Below are positions 26,069 through 35,180 of a stretch of 52,668 nucleotides of DNA, piece by piece. The translations under genes and the position numbers were made by a program. The stretch is from an uncultured Acetobacteraceae bacterium (GTDB lineage: Bacteria > Pseudomonadota > Alphaproteobacteria > Acetobacterales > Acetobacteraceae): positions 1-52,668 of the forward strand of contig CAIXDS010000083.1 in the NCBI GenBank assembly GCA_903918195.1, read 5' to 3'. Below the pieces are notes generated by a model. It was not told where the DNA came from and ran no database searches. It was given only the letters and a program-made list of their open reading frames with translations. Positions within the stretch are counted from its first letter, which is position 1, and each line of letters opens with the position of its first letter.

Positions 26069-27832
26069 ATCCTACGTCGGCAAAATTGGCTGTCCCTCAT
26101 GATGGCACCACATCTCGTGTATTTGGTGCGGTAAAACGCACAACATATTGTGCTCCTGGCAACTTCGCCATCCCTGTCCTAAATCCCGCCGTGTGGGGAG
26201 TATGGCGAACTGGCAGGAGGCACAAATGGCCAGGACATCGGCGCGCGCGCGACCGGACCGGGAGAGTGTATTGTGGCCGGTGCAAAGCGCCTGTCCGCAC
26301 TGCAACCGCCCGATGCGGGTGCGCTACGAGAACCACCGCACTCTGGAGACGCTGTCGGGCCGGGTGCGGCTGCGTCTGAAGATCCGGCGTTGCGAGCGGG
26401 TTGGCTGCGCGCGCCACCACCGTCCTTACCGGCCCGAGGCGGAAACCGCCATCGCCCTGCCGGAGCACGAGTTTGGACTGGACGTGATCGCGCTGGTGGG
26501 GGTTCTGCGCCATCGCGACCACCGCAGCATCCCCGAGATCCACCAGGCGCTGCGTGCGCGCGGCGTGGAGATCGCTGAACGCAGCGTGAGCAACCTGCTT
26601 GACCGCTACGATGAGTTGCTGGCGACGTCGCTGACGGACAGCACTCGGCTGCGCGCACTGCTAGCGGCGCAAGGGCGGGTGATCCTGGCGATCGATGGCC
26701 TGCAGCCGGATGCCGGGCATGAGGTTCTGTGGGTGGTGCGCGACTGCATCTGCGGCGAAGTGTTGCTGGCACGCGCTCTGCTTTCCAGTACGGCCGACGA
26801 TCTGATCCCGCTGCTGCAGGAGGTAGCGACCGCGGTGGAGGTTCCGGTGAGCGGAGTGGTCAGCGACGGGCAGGCTTCGATCCGCCGGGCGGTGGCGCGG
26901 GCGCTTCCCAATGTTCCACACCAACTGTACCATTTTCACTACCTGCGCGAGGCGGCCTCGCCGATCTTCGAAGCTGACCGGCACGCCAGGAAAGAATTGA
27001 AGAAGCACGTGCGCGGCGTGCGGCGGATCGAACGGTCGGTTGAAGAGAAGAGCGGTCCGCAGGCCGAGGTGGTGCTCGGCTATTGTGCGGCGGTGCGCAG
27101 CGCCATCACCGATGATGGCCACCCGCCGCTGGACGCTTCGGGGCTGAAGCTGAAGGAGCGGCTGGAAGCGGTAGCGGACAGTCTGGACCGCGCGGCGGAA
27201 AAAAGGGGGGGCTGCCGCAGCTCGATGAGCTGCGCCAACTGATCGAGAAAGGCCTTGAGCAAACCAGCCAGTTTTGGCCCGACATCGAGCGCGCCTACAA
27301 ATGGGTGCACAAGGCCGCGCACATCCTGAACAACGAGGAGGGGGCGGACGTTGCCACAGTGCAGCGTCGCTTCAACGGACTGGTGGGCGCCATGGCTCGC
27401 CATGCCGACAGCGCCGGCAGCCTGAGCCAGGGAGTCCAGCACTTCTGCAAAGTCACCCGCAATTACCGACCGGGCTTGTTCCACAGCTACACCGTCCCGG
27501 ATCTGCCGCGCACCAACAACGATCTCGAGCACGAGTTCGGCTCGCAGCGCCACCACGAGCGCAGGGCCACTGGCCGCAAGACCGCCTCGCCGGCTATGGT
27601 GCTGCGCGGCGAGGCACGCCTGGTGGCCGGAGTGGCCACCCGCCGCCATCCCCCCAGCGCCGCTGATCTGGGCAGCGTCGATCGCGAGCGATGGAAAACC
27701 CTGCGCCAGCGTCTCGATCGAAGACGCCACGCTCGCACCCTGCGTAGGCGCTTCCGGTGCAATCCGGGCGCATATCTGGCAGAATTGGAGGAAAAGGCCC
27801 GCCAGCTAACTTTGCCGACGTAGGATAAATCC
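26063..27832 (+). mobile_element. Insertion sequence, 1770 bp, near-complete
   Basis: Terminal inverted repeats of 30 bases match at 26 positions: the left starts GGATAAATCCTACGTCGGCA (26063) and the right, inverted, starts GGATTTATCCTACGTCGGCA (ending 27832). One transposase gene with a frameshift fills the inside. No target duplication is obvious. I cannot place it in a named IS family with confidence; ISNCY-like is a guess. Confidence 0.8.
26226..27823 (+). CDS. Transposase, read through a -1 shift
   Basis: The two frames together give about 530 residues. The first part has a zinc-binding N-terminus (ACPHCNRPMRVRYEN and CERVGCARHH) and a DDE-like core beginning VILAIDGLQPDAGHEVLW with a second Asp in VVSDGQASIRRAV. 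The second part continues QTSQFWPDIERAYKWVHKAA and ends with TVPDLPRTNNDLEHEFGSQR, where the last catalytic Glu would lie. The join is at an A6G7 run (27199-27211); a -1 shift there restores the protein. It may be programmed or a one-base insertion. GGAGG precedes the ATG at 26226. Confidence 0.8.
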
Positions 27833-27925
27833 GGTATCATTTAGCAGCCGCCACCAGTCGATGGTTCGATTACGGAAGAGTGCGGTCTACCATCTCTTTC
27901 GTTGACTTTCAGAAGGGGAGCGAGG

Positions 27926-28138
27926 ATGGCCGAGTTGCATGTAATCGCCGCGTTGCGTGACAAGCGATCGGAACTGGCCGGGATGGTGATGGGACTGGAG
28001 CGGTAACTGGCCGAGCATCGCGCCGGCCTGACGCATGTGGACGCGACCATGGGGTTGTTCGACCCGCAGCTCCGGCCGGAGGATTCCCTTCCGGATTACC
28101 CCTGGACTGGTATTGGCGGCGTCAGCCTGCGCGGCTGA
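27926..28138 (+). pseudogene. Conserved small protein with an in-frame stop
   Basis: The frame starts MAELHVIAALRDKRSELAGM and continues, after a TAA about 27 codons in, with LAEHRAGLTHVDATMGLFDP. I recognise this as a short coiled-coil conserved hypothetical common beside mobile elements. The TAA replaces a sense codon and the 3' end is lost at about 28100. GGGGAGCGAGG precedes the ATG. Confidence 0.65.
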
Positions 28139-28550
28139 CGATCGCAGCGGTGGCGACCAACTCGTCGAGTAAAGCCATTGTAGCACTCCCCGGGGAGGAG
28201 AAGGGGTCGAGGACGGGCTTCTCGGAGTATTTCAGGAGCAATGAGGCATTCACCTTGGCGATGTTCACCTGGCCCATGTTCCAGTGGCCAAAGCGCCGCT
28301 CGGGAATTTCCTCATAGCTCAGGATGCGCACCGAATGGTGGCGATCATCACGAATGATCGTGCTTAACAAGTCGCAGATCGCGTCACGCCCGCCCTCGAG
28401 TACTTGAATAAATATATCGTCTACGAAACACAAAAGGCCTGTGATTCCACGCGGAGGATTGTTCCGGCGTGACTGTACAAAAATGGCGTCAAGACTCGCC
28501 GGATCAAGCGGGGTGACGGCGCGGCTGGCATATAGGCAGCGGACGAGCAT
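28122..28550 (-). CDS. BLUF-domain blue-light sensor
   Basis: A 142-residue single-domain photoreceptor binding FAD. LVRCLYASRA gives the flavin-contacting Tyr (about position 7), SRRNNPPRGITGLLCFVDD holds the Asn that contacts the flavin, FIQVLEG holds the essential Gln, and GHWNMGQV the Trp/Met region that moves on illumination. A 30-residue C-terminal helix follows. No output domain is fused, so it must signal by protein contact. It starts 7 bases after the folE stop on the same strand, so the two are probably one operon. Confidence 0.93.
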   Translation of the reverse strand: MLVRCLYASRAVTPLDPASLDAIFVQSRRNNPPRGITGLLCFVDDIFIQVLEGGRDAICDLLSTIIRDDRHHSVRILSYEEIPERRFGHWNMGQVNIAKVNASLLLKYSEKPVLDPFSSPGSATMALLDELVATAAIVSRAG

Positions 28551-28557
28551 CAGCGCT

Positions 28558-29271
28558 TCAGTCCTTCAGGTTGATGAGCGACAGGAACTCGCGACGCAAC
28601 GCGGCATCCTTCAGGAAGGAGCCGCGCATCACGCTATTAGTCATCTTCGTCGCGGAATCCTTTACTCCGCGCCAGTGCATACAAAAATGATCTGCCTCCA
28701 TCACGACCGCCAGCCCGTCCGGCGCGACCTTGTCCATCAGCAGATTGGCGATCTGAGCGATCGCCTCTTCCTGGATCTGTGGCCGACTCATGATCCATTC
28801 GGCCAGCCGGGAGTATTTTGACAGGCCGATGAGGTTGGAGTGCTGGTTGGGCATCAGGCCGATCCAAAGACGGCCCATGATCGGGCAGAAATGATGGCTG
28901 CAAGCGCTTCGTACCGTGATCGGGCCGACGATCATTAGCTCGTTGAGGAACTCCGCATTCGGAAACTCGGTCACAGGGGGCACCGATGCGTAACGCCCGC
29001 GGAATACCTCCGTGAGATACATCTTGGCAACGCGACGCGCAGTGTCCTGCGTGTTGTGGTCGCTCTCGGTATCGATCACCAGGCTCTCAAGAACCCCCTG
29101 CATCTTGCCTGCGACCTCGTCAAGCAACCCGTCAAGCTCCCCAGGCAGGATAAAGGCGGAAATGTTGTCGTTGGCATGGAACCGCATCCGTGCCTTCTGG
29201 ATGCGCGCGCGAATACGCGCTGACACAGGAAGGTCCGGATCGTCCTCAGAGGGAAGTCGATGGTTGGGCAT
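28558..29271 (-). CDS. folE: GTP cyclohydrolase I
   Basis: A 237-residue FolE, converting GTP to 7,8-dihydroneopterin triphosphate, the first step of folate and pterin synthesis. It carries the zinc Cys-His motif ACSHHFCPIMGRLWIGLMPN and the second zinc Cys in DHFCMHWRGVKDS. It has an N-terminal extension of about 35 residues compared with the E. coli enzyme. Two zinc-ligand cysteines and the active His pair are present. It is the upstream partner of the BLUF gene. Confidence 0.96.
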   Translation of the reverse strand: MPNHRLPSEDDPDLPVSARIRARIQKARMRFHANDNISAFILPGELDGLLDEVAGKMQGVLESLVIDTESDHNTQDTARRVAKMYLTEVFRGRYASVPPVTEFPNAEFLNELMIVGPITVRSACSHHFCPIMGRLWIGLMPNQHSNLIGLSKYSRLAEWIMSRPQIQEEAIAQIANLLMDKVAPDGLAVVMEADHFCMHWRGVKDSATKMTNSVMRGSFLKDAALRREFLSLINLKD

Positions 29272-29471
29272 AGTTTGCCGCTGTTCGCCTTAGTGCGTGC
29301 TAAGCAACCATTAGTCCACGCCAGACCCCTCGGAATGAGAAGCCTGCTCAACCGTCAGCACAAAAGGTTAGGCCCAAATACCTATGTGCGTCAATCTGGC
29401 GTCGTTGAGAATCCCTCTATTGATGCGGCCTGGGTAGGGGTGCCTCGAAGTTTCGGGCACAGGTCCACTCT

Positions 29472-29607
29472 GAGGTCGTCCATTTTCCTGGGGGCAGAAC
29501 AAAGCCTGCACGTTGCCCGCGACCCCAGTCATCTGCGGTTCCCTTGGTCTCGCCTGCCTGGCTTGTCGGAAGGACCGGCTGGTCCCCCAAGGAAAATAGA
29601 CGGTCTC
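29472..29607. mobile_element. MITE-B copy 2, about 136 bp, inverted
   Basis: The imperfect inverted termini are GAGGTCGTCCATTTTCCTGG at 29472 and the complement of GAGACCGTCTATTTTCCTTG ending at 29607. The core, when inverted, aligns with copy 1 at 22689, including TCCGACAAGC and GGCAGGCGAGA; by eye identity is roughly three quarters. It lies upstream of folE between two minus-strand genes. Confidence 0.65.
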
Positions 29608-29700
29608 ATGGAGGCAAACGAAGCCCCGGCGTCGGCGTTCCGGTTCGTGGCCGAACGCCAGAGGATGGCAACCGCGCGGGGTGGTCCCCCCGCGCCGTGC

Positions 29701-30431
29701 CTATCCATTCTCCTGCCCTGCAACGAACGCCCCGGTCGCTCGGATATTGCGCCAAGTCGCCTCGGATCTCTGCCACGCCAGCAGCCCGACCATGCTGGTC
29801 AGCACCTCCCGCGTTCGCCGCACCAGGGCGACAGTCAGTGCCGGGGGCGATGGGATGCCAACCAGTGCGCTGGCGCCGACCAGTGCCGCCTCCTGCACGC
29901 CGACCGCCGCGGGCAGCATGAACCCGCCATTGCGGAGCGCCTAAGCCACACTTTCGATGATCAGGCCGTCGACGAAGCTGACCGAACGCCCGAGCAGGCG
30001 GAGCACACCGACAACCTCGAAGGCGCCAATTGCCCAGGCCGTGCTGTGGCAGCACAGCGCGGTTGCAAAGGAACGCGGCTGCGCATGCAGGCAGCGTACC
30101 TCCCGGTAGAGAGACGTGAGACGGTGCAACCGCAACGCCGGCCACCGGGACGCGAGCGGCGCGAGCCGCACCCCCCCACCCACCGAAGCCGGGGCAGCCA
30201 TTGCACGCCGAAGAGAGCCATGGCGCAGCTTGCCGCGATGCCGACGCCGGCGGCGACGACTCCTCCCATACCGCCGGAGCTACCCCTACCCGACAACAGA
30301 GCAAGCCCTGCCAACGTGGAGAAGACCTGGGCGACGACTTCCAGCGTCAGGTCGATTGTCGCGGTGGCGTCCTGCTCGAAGGGGACGAGGGACCTGCTCA
30401 GATCGTTGGGCTGGAACATCGGACACTCCAT
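29701..30431 (-). pseudogene. HpnL-like/lysyl-PG synthase-like membrane protein remnant
   Basis: The frames spell part of a flippase-like integral membrane protein (UPF0104 type): DLTLEVVAQVFSTLAGLALL, then in another frame HSTAWAIGAFEVVGVLRLLG and FVDGLIIESVA, a TAG at 29941-29943 where Gln is expected, and ALRNGGFMLPAAVGVQEAAL with LVGIPSPPALTVALVRRTRE. A shift near 30200 and the stop make it non-functional, and the first 100 or so residues are missing. Relatives move lipids or hopanoid intermediates across the membrane. Confidence 0.7.
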
Positions 30432-30439
30432 GGCGGTGA

Positions 30440-30994
30440 TCACTGCGGCACAATGATGCCTGTTCTGCTTCGGCCGCCCCATAGCTTCTTGTCGGCGATC
30501 AGTTCGGCGGGCGCTTCCGGCGTCGGCGCGGCCTCGATCCGCGGCGCGATGGCTTCGGGCGTGGTGGTCGGGGCGAACCGCTCCAGCACGGTGCCGTCGC
30601 GCCCGACCAGGAACTTGGTGAAGTTCCACTTGATCGCGCTGCCGAGCAGTCCGCCCTTGCGGGCTTTCAAATACGCGAACAACGGATGCTGGCCGGGTCC
30701 GTTTACCTCGATTTTCGCGAAGATCGGAAAGGTCACGCGGTAGGCCGCCTCGCAGAAGTTGCTGATCTGCGCGTCGTCGCCCGGCTCCTGATGGCCGAAC
30801 TGGTCGCACGGAAAGGAGAGGACGGTAAAGCCGCGCCCGGCGAAGCATTCCTGCAAGGCCTGCAAGCCGGCGTATTGCGGCGTGAAGCCGCAGCGGGAGG
30901 CCGTGTTCACGATCAGCAGCACCTGCCCGCGCCAGGCGCCCAGGGACTGGATCTCGCCGCCGCTGCGCCGCGCGGTGATGTCGTGGAGGTCCAT
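30440..30994 (-). CDS. Glutathione peroxidase
   Basis: A 184-residue thioredoxin-fold peroxidase reducing hydroperoxides. The catalytic Cys lies in VNTASRCGFTPQYAGLQALQ, the second motif is LSFPCDQFGHQEPG (Gln active-site residue) and the third is WNFTKFLVGRDG. It has Cys, not selenocysteine. The family length is about 160; the C-terminal 25 residues (TPEAPAELIADKKLWGG) are an extension. The start is the ATG before DLHDITARR. It is divergent from the NmrA-like gene 180 bases away. Confidence 0.93.
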   Translation of the reverse strand: MDLHDITARRSGGEIQSLGAWRGQVLLIVNTASRCGFTPQYAGLQALQECFAGRGFTVLSFPCDQFGHQEPGDDAQISNFCEAAYRVTFPIFAKIEVNGPGQHPLFAYLKARKGGLLGSAIKWNFTKFLVGRDGTVLERFAPTTTPEAIAPRIEAAPTPEAPAELIADKKLWGGRSRTGIIVPQ

Positions 30995-31173
30995 GACGAA
31001 CCCGGTTCGATTGCCTCCCCGAGGTGGGACGGCGGTCGGAAATGCCAGACTTGCCCAACATCTCCTGACCGGCACGGCGCGGCCCGGTGATCGGGAACGG
31101 GTGCCTATGCCCCCCTCGCCAGACGGCATTGCCACCCCACGTTATCGGGGCAACCGGCGAGGTAGATGTTCGC

Positions 31174-31824
31174 ATGAAAATCGTCGTGTTCGGCGCAACG
31201 GGCGGTACCGGGCGCTCGGTCGTCCACGCTCTTCTGGCCGACGGGCATGCGGTGACTGCCTTCGTCCGCGACCCGGCGGCCCTGGCCCCGCTTCCAGGTC
31301 TGCATACGGTGAGCGGCGACGCCATGCGTCCGGATGACGTGGCGCGCGCGGTTGCGGGCCAGGAGGCCGTGGTCGTCAGCCTTGGCATGACCCAGCGCCG
31401 CACCGGGCTGTTGCCACGCGCCACGCCCGAGGGGCCGCCCTATGTGTGCGAGGCCGGCACAAACAACGTCATCGCCGCGATGCAGGCAGCCGGGGTGGTC
31501 CGGCTCGTCTGCGTCACCTCCTTCGGCGTCGGCGACACGCGCGCCGGCGCTCCGCTGCTGTTCCGGGTCGTGTTCCGTCTGTTCATGCGCGCGGTGATGG
31601 CCGACAAGGAACGCCAGGAGCGCCTGGTAAAGGCGTCCGGACTGGATTGGACGCTGGTCCAGCCGGTCGGGCTGACGGACCGGCCGGCGGCCGGGCATTG
31701 GGTGGCCAGCACTGCGGGGAAGACCGGCCGGTCGATGGTGAGCCGCGCCGATCTCGGCACCTTCATCGCCGCCGAGGTGGTGCAGCGACTGCACATCCGG
31801 GAGACGGTGGCGTTCTCCGGGTGA
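31174..31824 (+). CDS. NAD(P)-binding NmrA-like protein
   Basis: A 216-residue atypical SDR: KIVVFGATGGTGRSVVHALL is the dinucleotide motif, followed by AFVRDPA, GDAMRPDDV, and VCVTSFGVG. Like other NmrA-like or YwnB-type proteins, it may sense or reduce quinone or flavin compounds; the catalytic Tyr-Lys pair is not obvious. The ATG at 31174 follows GGCGAGGTAGATGTTCGC. The shared region with the divergent peroxidase gene may hold a common promoter. Confidence 0.85.
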   Translation: MKIVVFGATGGTGRSVVHALLADGHAVTAFVRDPAALAPLPGLHTVSGDAMRPDDVARAVAGQEAVVVSLGMTQRRTGLLPRATPEGPPYVCEAGTNNVIAAMQAAGVVRLVCVTSFGVGDTRAGAPLLFRVVFRLFMRAVMADKERQERLVKASGLDWTLVQPVGLTDRPAAGHWVASTAGKTGRSMVSRADLGTFIAAEVVQRLHIRETVAFSG

Positions 31825-31996
31825 TGCTGGCGTCCGGTGCAGGCCTGACGCGCCGCGGTCTTGCCATCCGCAGAGGTGCCGCCGGAACCGGGACGCGCCT
31901 GGTGAAGCCCTGCCGTTCCAGCGACACCATCCAGTCCCAGCCGCTGCCCTCCTGACGCTGGCGGGTACGGCAGCCACCCCCTACCATCGCTCACCG

Positions 31997-34313
31997 ATGA
32001 TCCATCCGGAGAGCCGTCGCCGCATGTCATCACTGGCCGCCGACCTTGCCGCCATCCTGGCCGGGGTACGCCGCCCGGGGGACTTTTTCGTCTCCGGCAC
32101 CGCCGAGTTGCGCGCGCCCTCGCTCCAGGTCGAGGGCGTCGGCCAGGTGGCACTGCCGCTGCTGCCGGCGCAGGCAGCGCAACTCGCGGCGGTGGCGGAA
32201 CCGGCGCCGTACGGCCGCGGTAAAGCAACGATTCTCGACCCGGCGGTACGGCGCAGTTGGCAGATCGGGTCGGAGCAGGTGCGCCTGGGCGGCAAGGGCT
32301 GGGCAGTCACTTTGGAGGGCATCCTCGCCCGGGTCGCCGACGGCCTCGGCGTGGAGGCCCCGATTACGGCCTCTCTCCATAAGCTGCTGCTCTACGAGGC
32401 GGGCGGCTTCTTCCTCGGCCACCGCGATACCGAGAAGCTGCACGGGATGTTCGGCACGCTGGTGATCCTGCTGCCGTCGCTGTTCGCCGGCGGCGAACTG
32501 GTGATCCGTCACCAGGACCACAGCGTCCGGCTTGACCTGCACCGGGACGATCCGGCCGAGGTTGGGGTTCGCCGCCTTCTATGCCGACTGTGTGCACGAG
32601 GTCCTGCCGCTCACCGAGGGCTGCCGCCTGACCCTGGTCTACAACCTGACGCGCCCGGGCCGCGGCAAGCCGCCGCAGCCGCCCGGTTACGTGCGCGAAC
32701 AAGCCCGGATGATTGCCCTGCTGCAAGCCTGGCGGGACTCGCCCGACAGCACGCCGGCCAAGCTGGTCCACCTGCTGGAACATGCCTACACCCCGGCCGA
32801 GCTGGGCTTTCCAACCCTCAAGGGCGTCGATGCGGCGGTGGCCGGCGTGGTGCGGGCGGCGGCAACGCAGGCGGGCTGCGACGTGCATCTGGCGCTGCTG
32901 ACTATCGAGGAAAGCGGCATCGCCGAGTACTCCGGGTCCTGGCGCCGGCACCGGAACGACGATGACGATGACGATTTTGAGGCCGGCGAGGTGTGCGACT
33001 GCAGCGTGACGCTGTCGGAGTGGCGCGGCGATGACGACGGTCCCCGGATATCCGGTGCGATCCCCGCCGAGGATGACGAATTCGTCCCGCCGGGCGCGCT
33101 GGAGGATCTCTCCCCGGACGAAGTGCATTTCCACGGCCCGACCGGCAACGAGGGATCGTCGTTCGAGCGCACCTACCGGCGGGCGACGCTGGTGCTCTGG
33201 CCGACCGACCGCCGCTTCGGGGTGCTGAGCCAGGGCGGGTTGCGGGCGACCCTGCCGTATCTCGACACGCTGGTCGGAAGCTGGGCGGCGAGTGCTCCGG
33301 ACCTGCGCCCGGCGCTCGCGGCCGAAGCGCACGACCTGGCCGGCCACATGATCGCCCGCTGGCTGCGCGGCGGCTGGTCGCCCTATCACGAGGAAGAGGA
33401 ACCATCTTCCGGCCGGGAGCCAAGCGAGGCCACCCGGATGCTGACGCTGCTGGCCCGGCTGGGCGATGAAGCGGCGATCGAGCGGTTCCTGCGCGAGGTC
33501 ACTGCCGCCGGCCGTTACGCCGCCGCCGACAACGCCGCCATCGCTGCCGCGCTCGATCACCTGCCACCGGCGCGCGCCTCGCAACTGGCCGAGGCCATCG
33601 TCACCGGCACCGCCGCCACCTTGCCCGCCGCCTGTGCCGGTCTGCTGGCCCAGCTGGGGACGACCTGGCCGAAACAACGCCGGGAGACGCTGACGAACGC
33701 CGCAGCTCGACTGGTGGCCGCCCTGCCAGGCGAGCCGGTGCGCAATCCGGCGAACCCGGCTTGCCCGGCGCGCGTGCCAACGGTGAAACCGGGGTTCGTC
33801 GTCGATCTGCTCACCGGCCTCGACGCCATCGATGCGGCGCTGGCCGGGCCCGCCGCGGCGCATATCCTGGCCTGGCCCGTGCCCTACGGCCTTGATGCCA
33901 TCCTGGTGCCCGCGCTGCGCCAACTGGCCGAAGCCGGCAACCGCCTCGACACGCCGGCGCGCGCAACTTCGCGCCGCAGTGGTCGCGCATCTGCGGGCGC
34001 GGGCGGCGCAGCCGCTGGCGCCGCCCCGGACTGGCGGCGGCAGAGCACGCTGGCCTGCCGCTGCGCGCATTGCCAGGAACTGGCCAGCTTTCTCGACGAT
34101 CCGGCGCGGAAGAGCTGGGTGTTCAAGGCTGCCGAGGCCCTGCGCGGCCATGTCGCGGACACCATCCGCAAGGCCGGCAGCGACGTCGACACGGCAACTG
34201 ACCAGCGTGGCCGGCCGTACAGTCTGGTGTGCACCAAGACCCAGACGAGCTACCAGCGCCGTGCCAGACAACGTCAGCAGGACCTGAAGGATCTGAACCT
34301 GCTGGCGGGGTAA
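31997..34313 (+). pseudogene. 2OG-Fe(II) oxygenase-like large protein, frameshifted
   Basis: The two frames give about 770 residues. The N-terminal part is a prolyl-hydroxylase-type 2-oxoglutarate oxygenase: KLLLYEAGGFFLGHRDTEKL (HxD iron ligands), LVILLPSLFAGGELVIRHQD, and after the shift CVHEVLPLTEGCRLTLVYNL (distal His and the Arg that binds oxoglutarate). One extra base in the G4 run at 32564-32567 breaks the frame. The remaining 560 residues form an uncharacterised helical region with an acidic segment (NDDDDDDFEAG) and a late CRCAHCQEL Cys cluster. A start at 32024 is also possible. If the indel is a sequencing error the gene is intact. Confidence 0.75.
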
Positions 34314-34329
34314 GGGAAGGACGGCGTGC

Positions 34330-34812
34330 CGCATCCGGTGTCCGCGTCGGCCGCGGACTCTTGCGCCAGCGGCGCGGCCCATGACCGCCGGATACCGGCC
34401 ATGACCTTGGCGACGGCCCCGCCGCCATCGGCGCGCTGCGGCTTGTACCCGGCGAGCTTGTGCGCCCACCCGATCGCGGCCAGCCGCCTTGTGATGGTAG
34501 CCGGTGCGCGTCCGGCCTCAACCTCGCCGGCGCGAACAGCGCCACCGCCCCAAGAGCGGCGGCGAGCGGCTGGTCGCCGCGGGCAGCGCACCAGGTTGGA
34601 ACCGTTGCCAGTCAGCGGCGTAGCAGCCGGATGGACGCGGCCCGGCTGACGGCGCCGTCTGCCCCGTGGCGCAACGCCGCCCGCCCCGCCGGCACAATGT
34701 CGTCCAACTCTCCCCTCCCCGCTGCCCTGCCCCCTCGTGGGGACAGAAGCGGGGACGCGCCTGGCTGCGGACCGCAGCCCCCAGCAAGTCCGCAGCTTTC
34801 AGCCCCATCCAT
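34330..34812 (-). pseudogene. Tyrosine recombinase N-terminal remnant
   Basis: Scattered over frames are pieces of the core-binding domain of a phage-type integrase: DDIVPAGRAALRHGADGAVS, then YAADWQRF, TWCAARGDQPLAAALGAVAL, and APATITRRLAAIGWAHKLAG. At least two indels separate them and the catalytic domain is missing. It is related in style to the recombinases at 43.5 and 50.3 kb, showing that such genes have been in this locus more than once. Confidence 0.6.
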
Positions 34813-34863
34813 GGCGGACGGAATGTCCGCGATACCGGAATTGTTTGGCAGTTTCCGGACCAC

Positions 34864-35180
34864 CGTAGGGTTCTGCCTCGGTCACTGAGTAGTTTCCGAA
34901 CCTACTGACGCGCGTCACGAAACTGTATGAGCTTCCACTCGTAAGACCCAAGGAATTGTAGTGCACTCTTAGAAACATTTCCTTCGACCGCCAACGGCGG
35001 ACCCCAGTCAGACCCGATGACCGCGCTGGTAGCCCAACGCCGAATTCCTGCGCGCAAGTCGTTCGATTTCGAATGCCAGGCAGTCTTTCCATCCAACGTT
35101 TCCAACCCATCCGGAAAACGTTGGCCAGAAGAGGCGGCGGCACAGGTTGGCCGCCATGGCGGATCCAGGAATGGCGATCA
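34864..35180. other. Leader region of the kai operon
   Basis: These 317 bases precede kaiC. Some frames are open, but none is convincing as a gene. The AT-richer part around 34890-34990 is the likeliest site of the operon promoter; I see no exact sigma-70 boxes. Confidence 0.4.
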
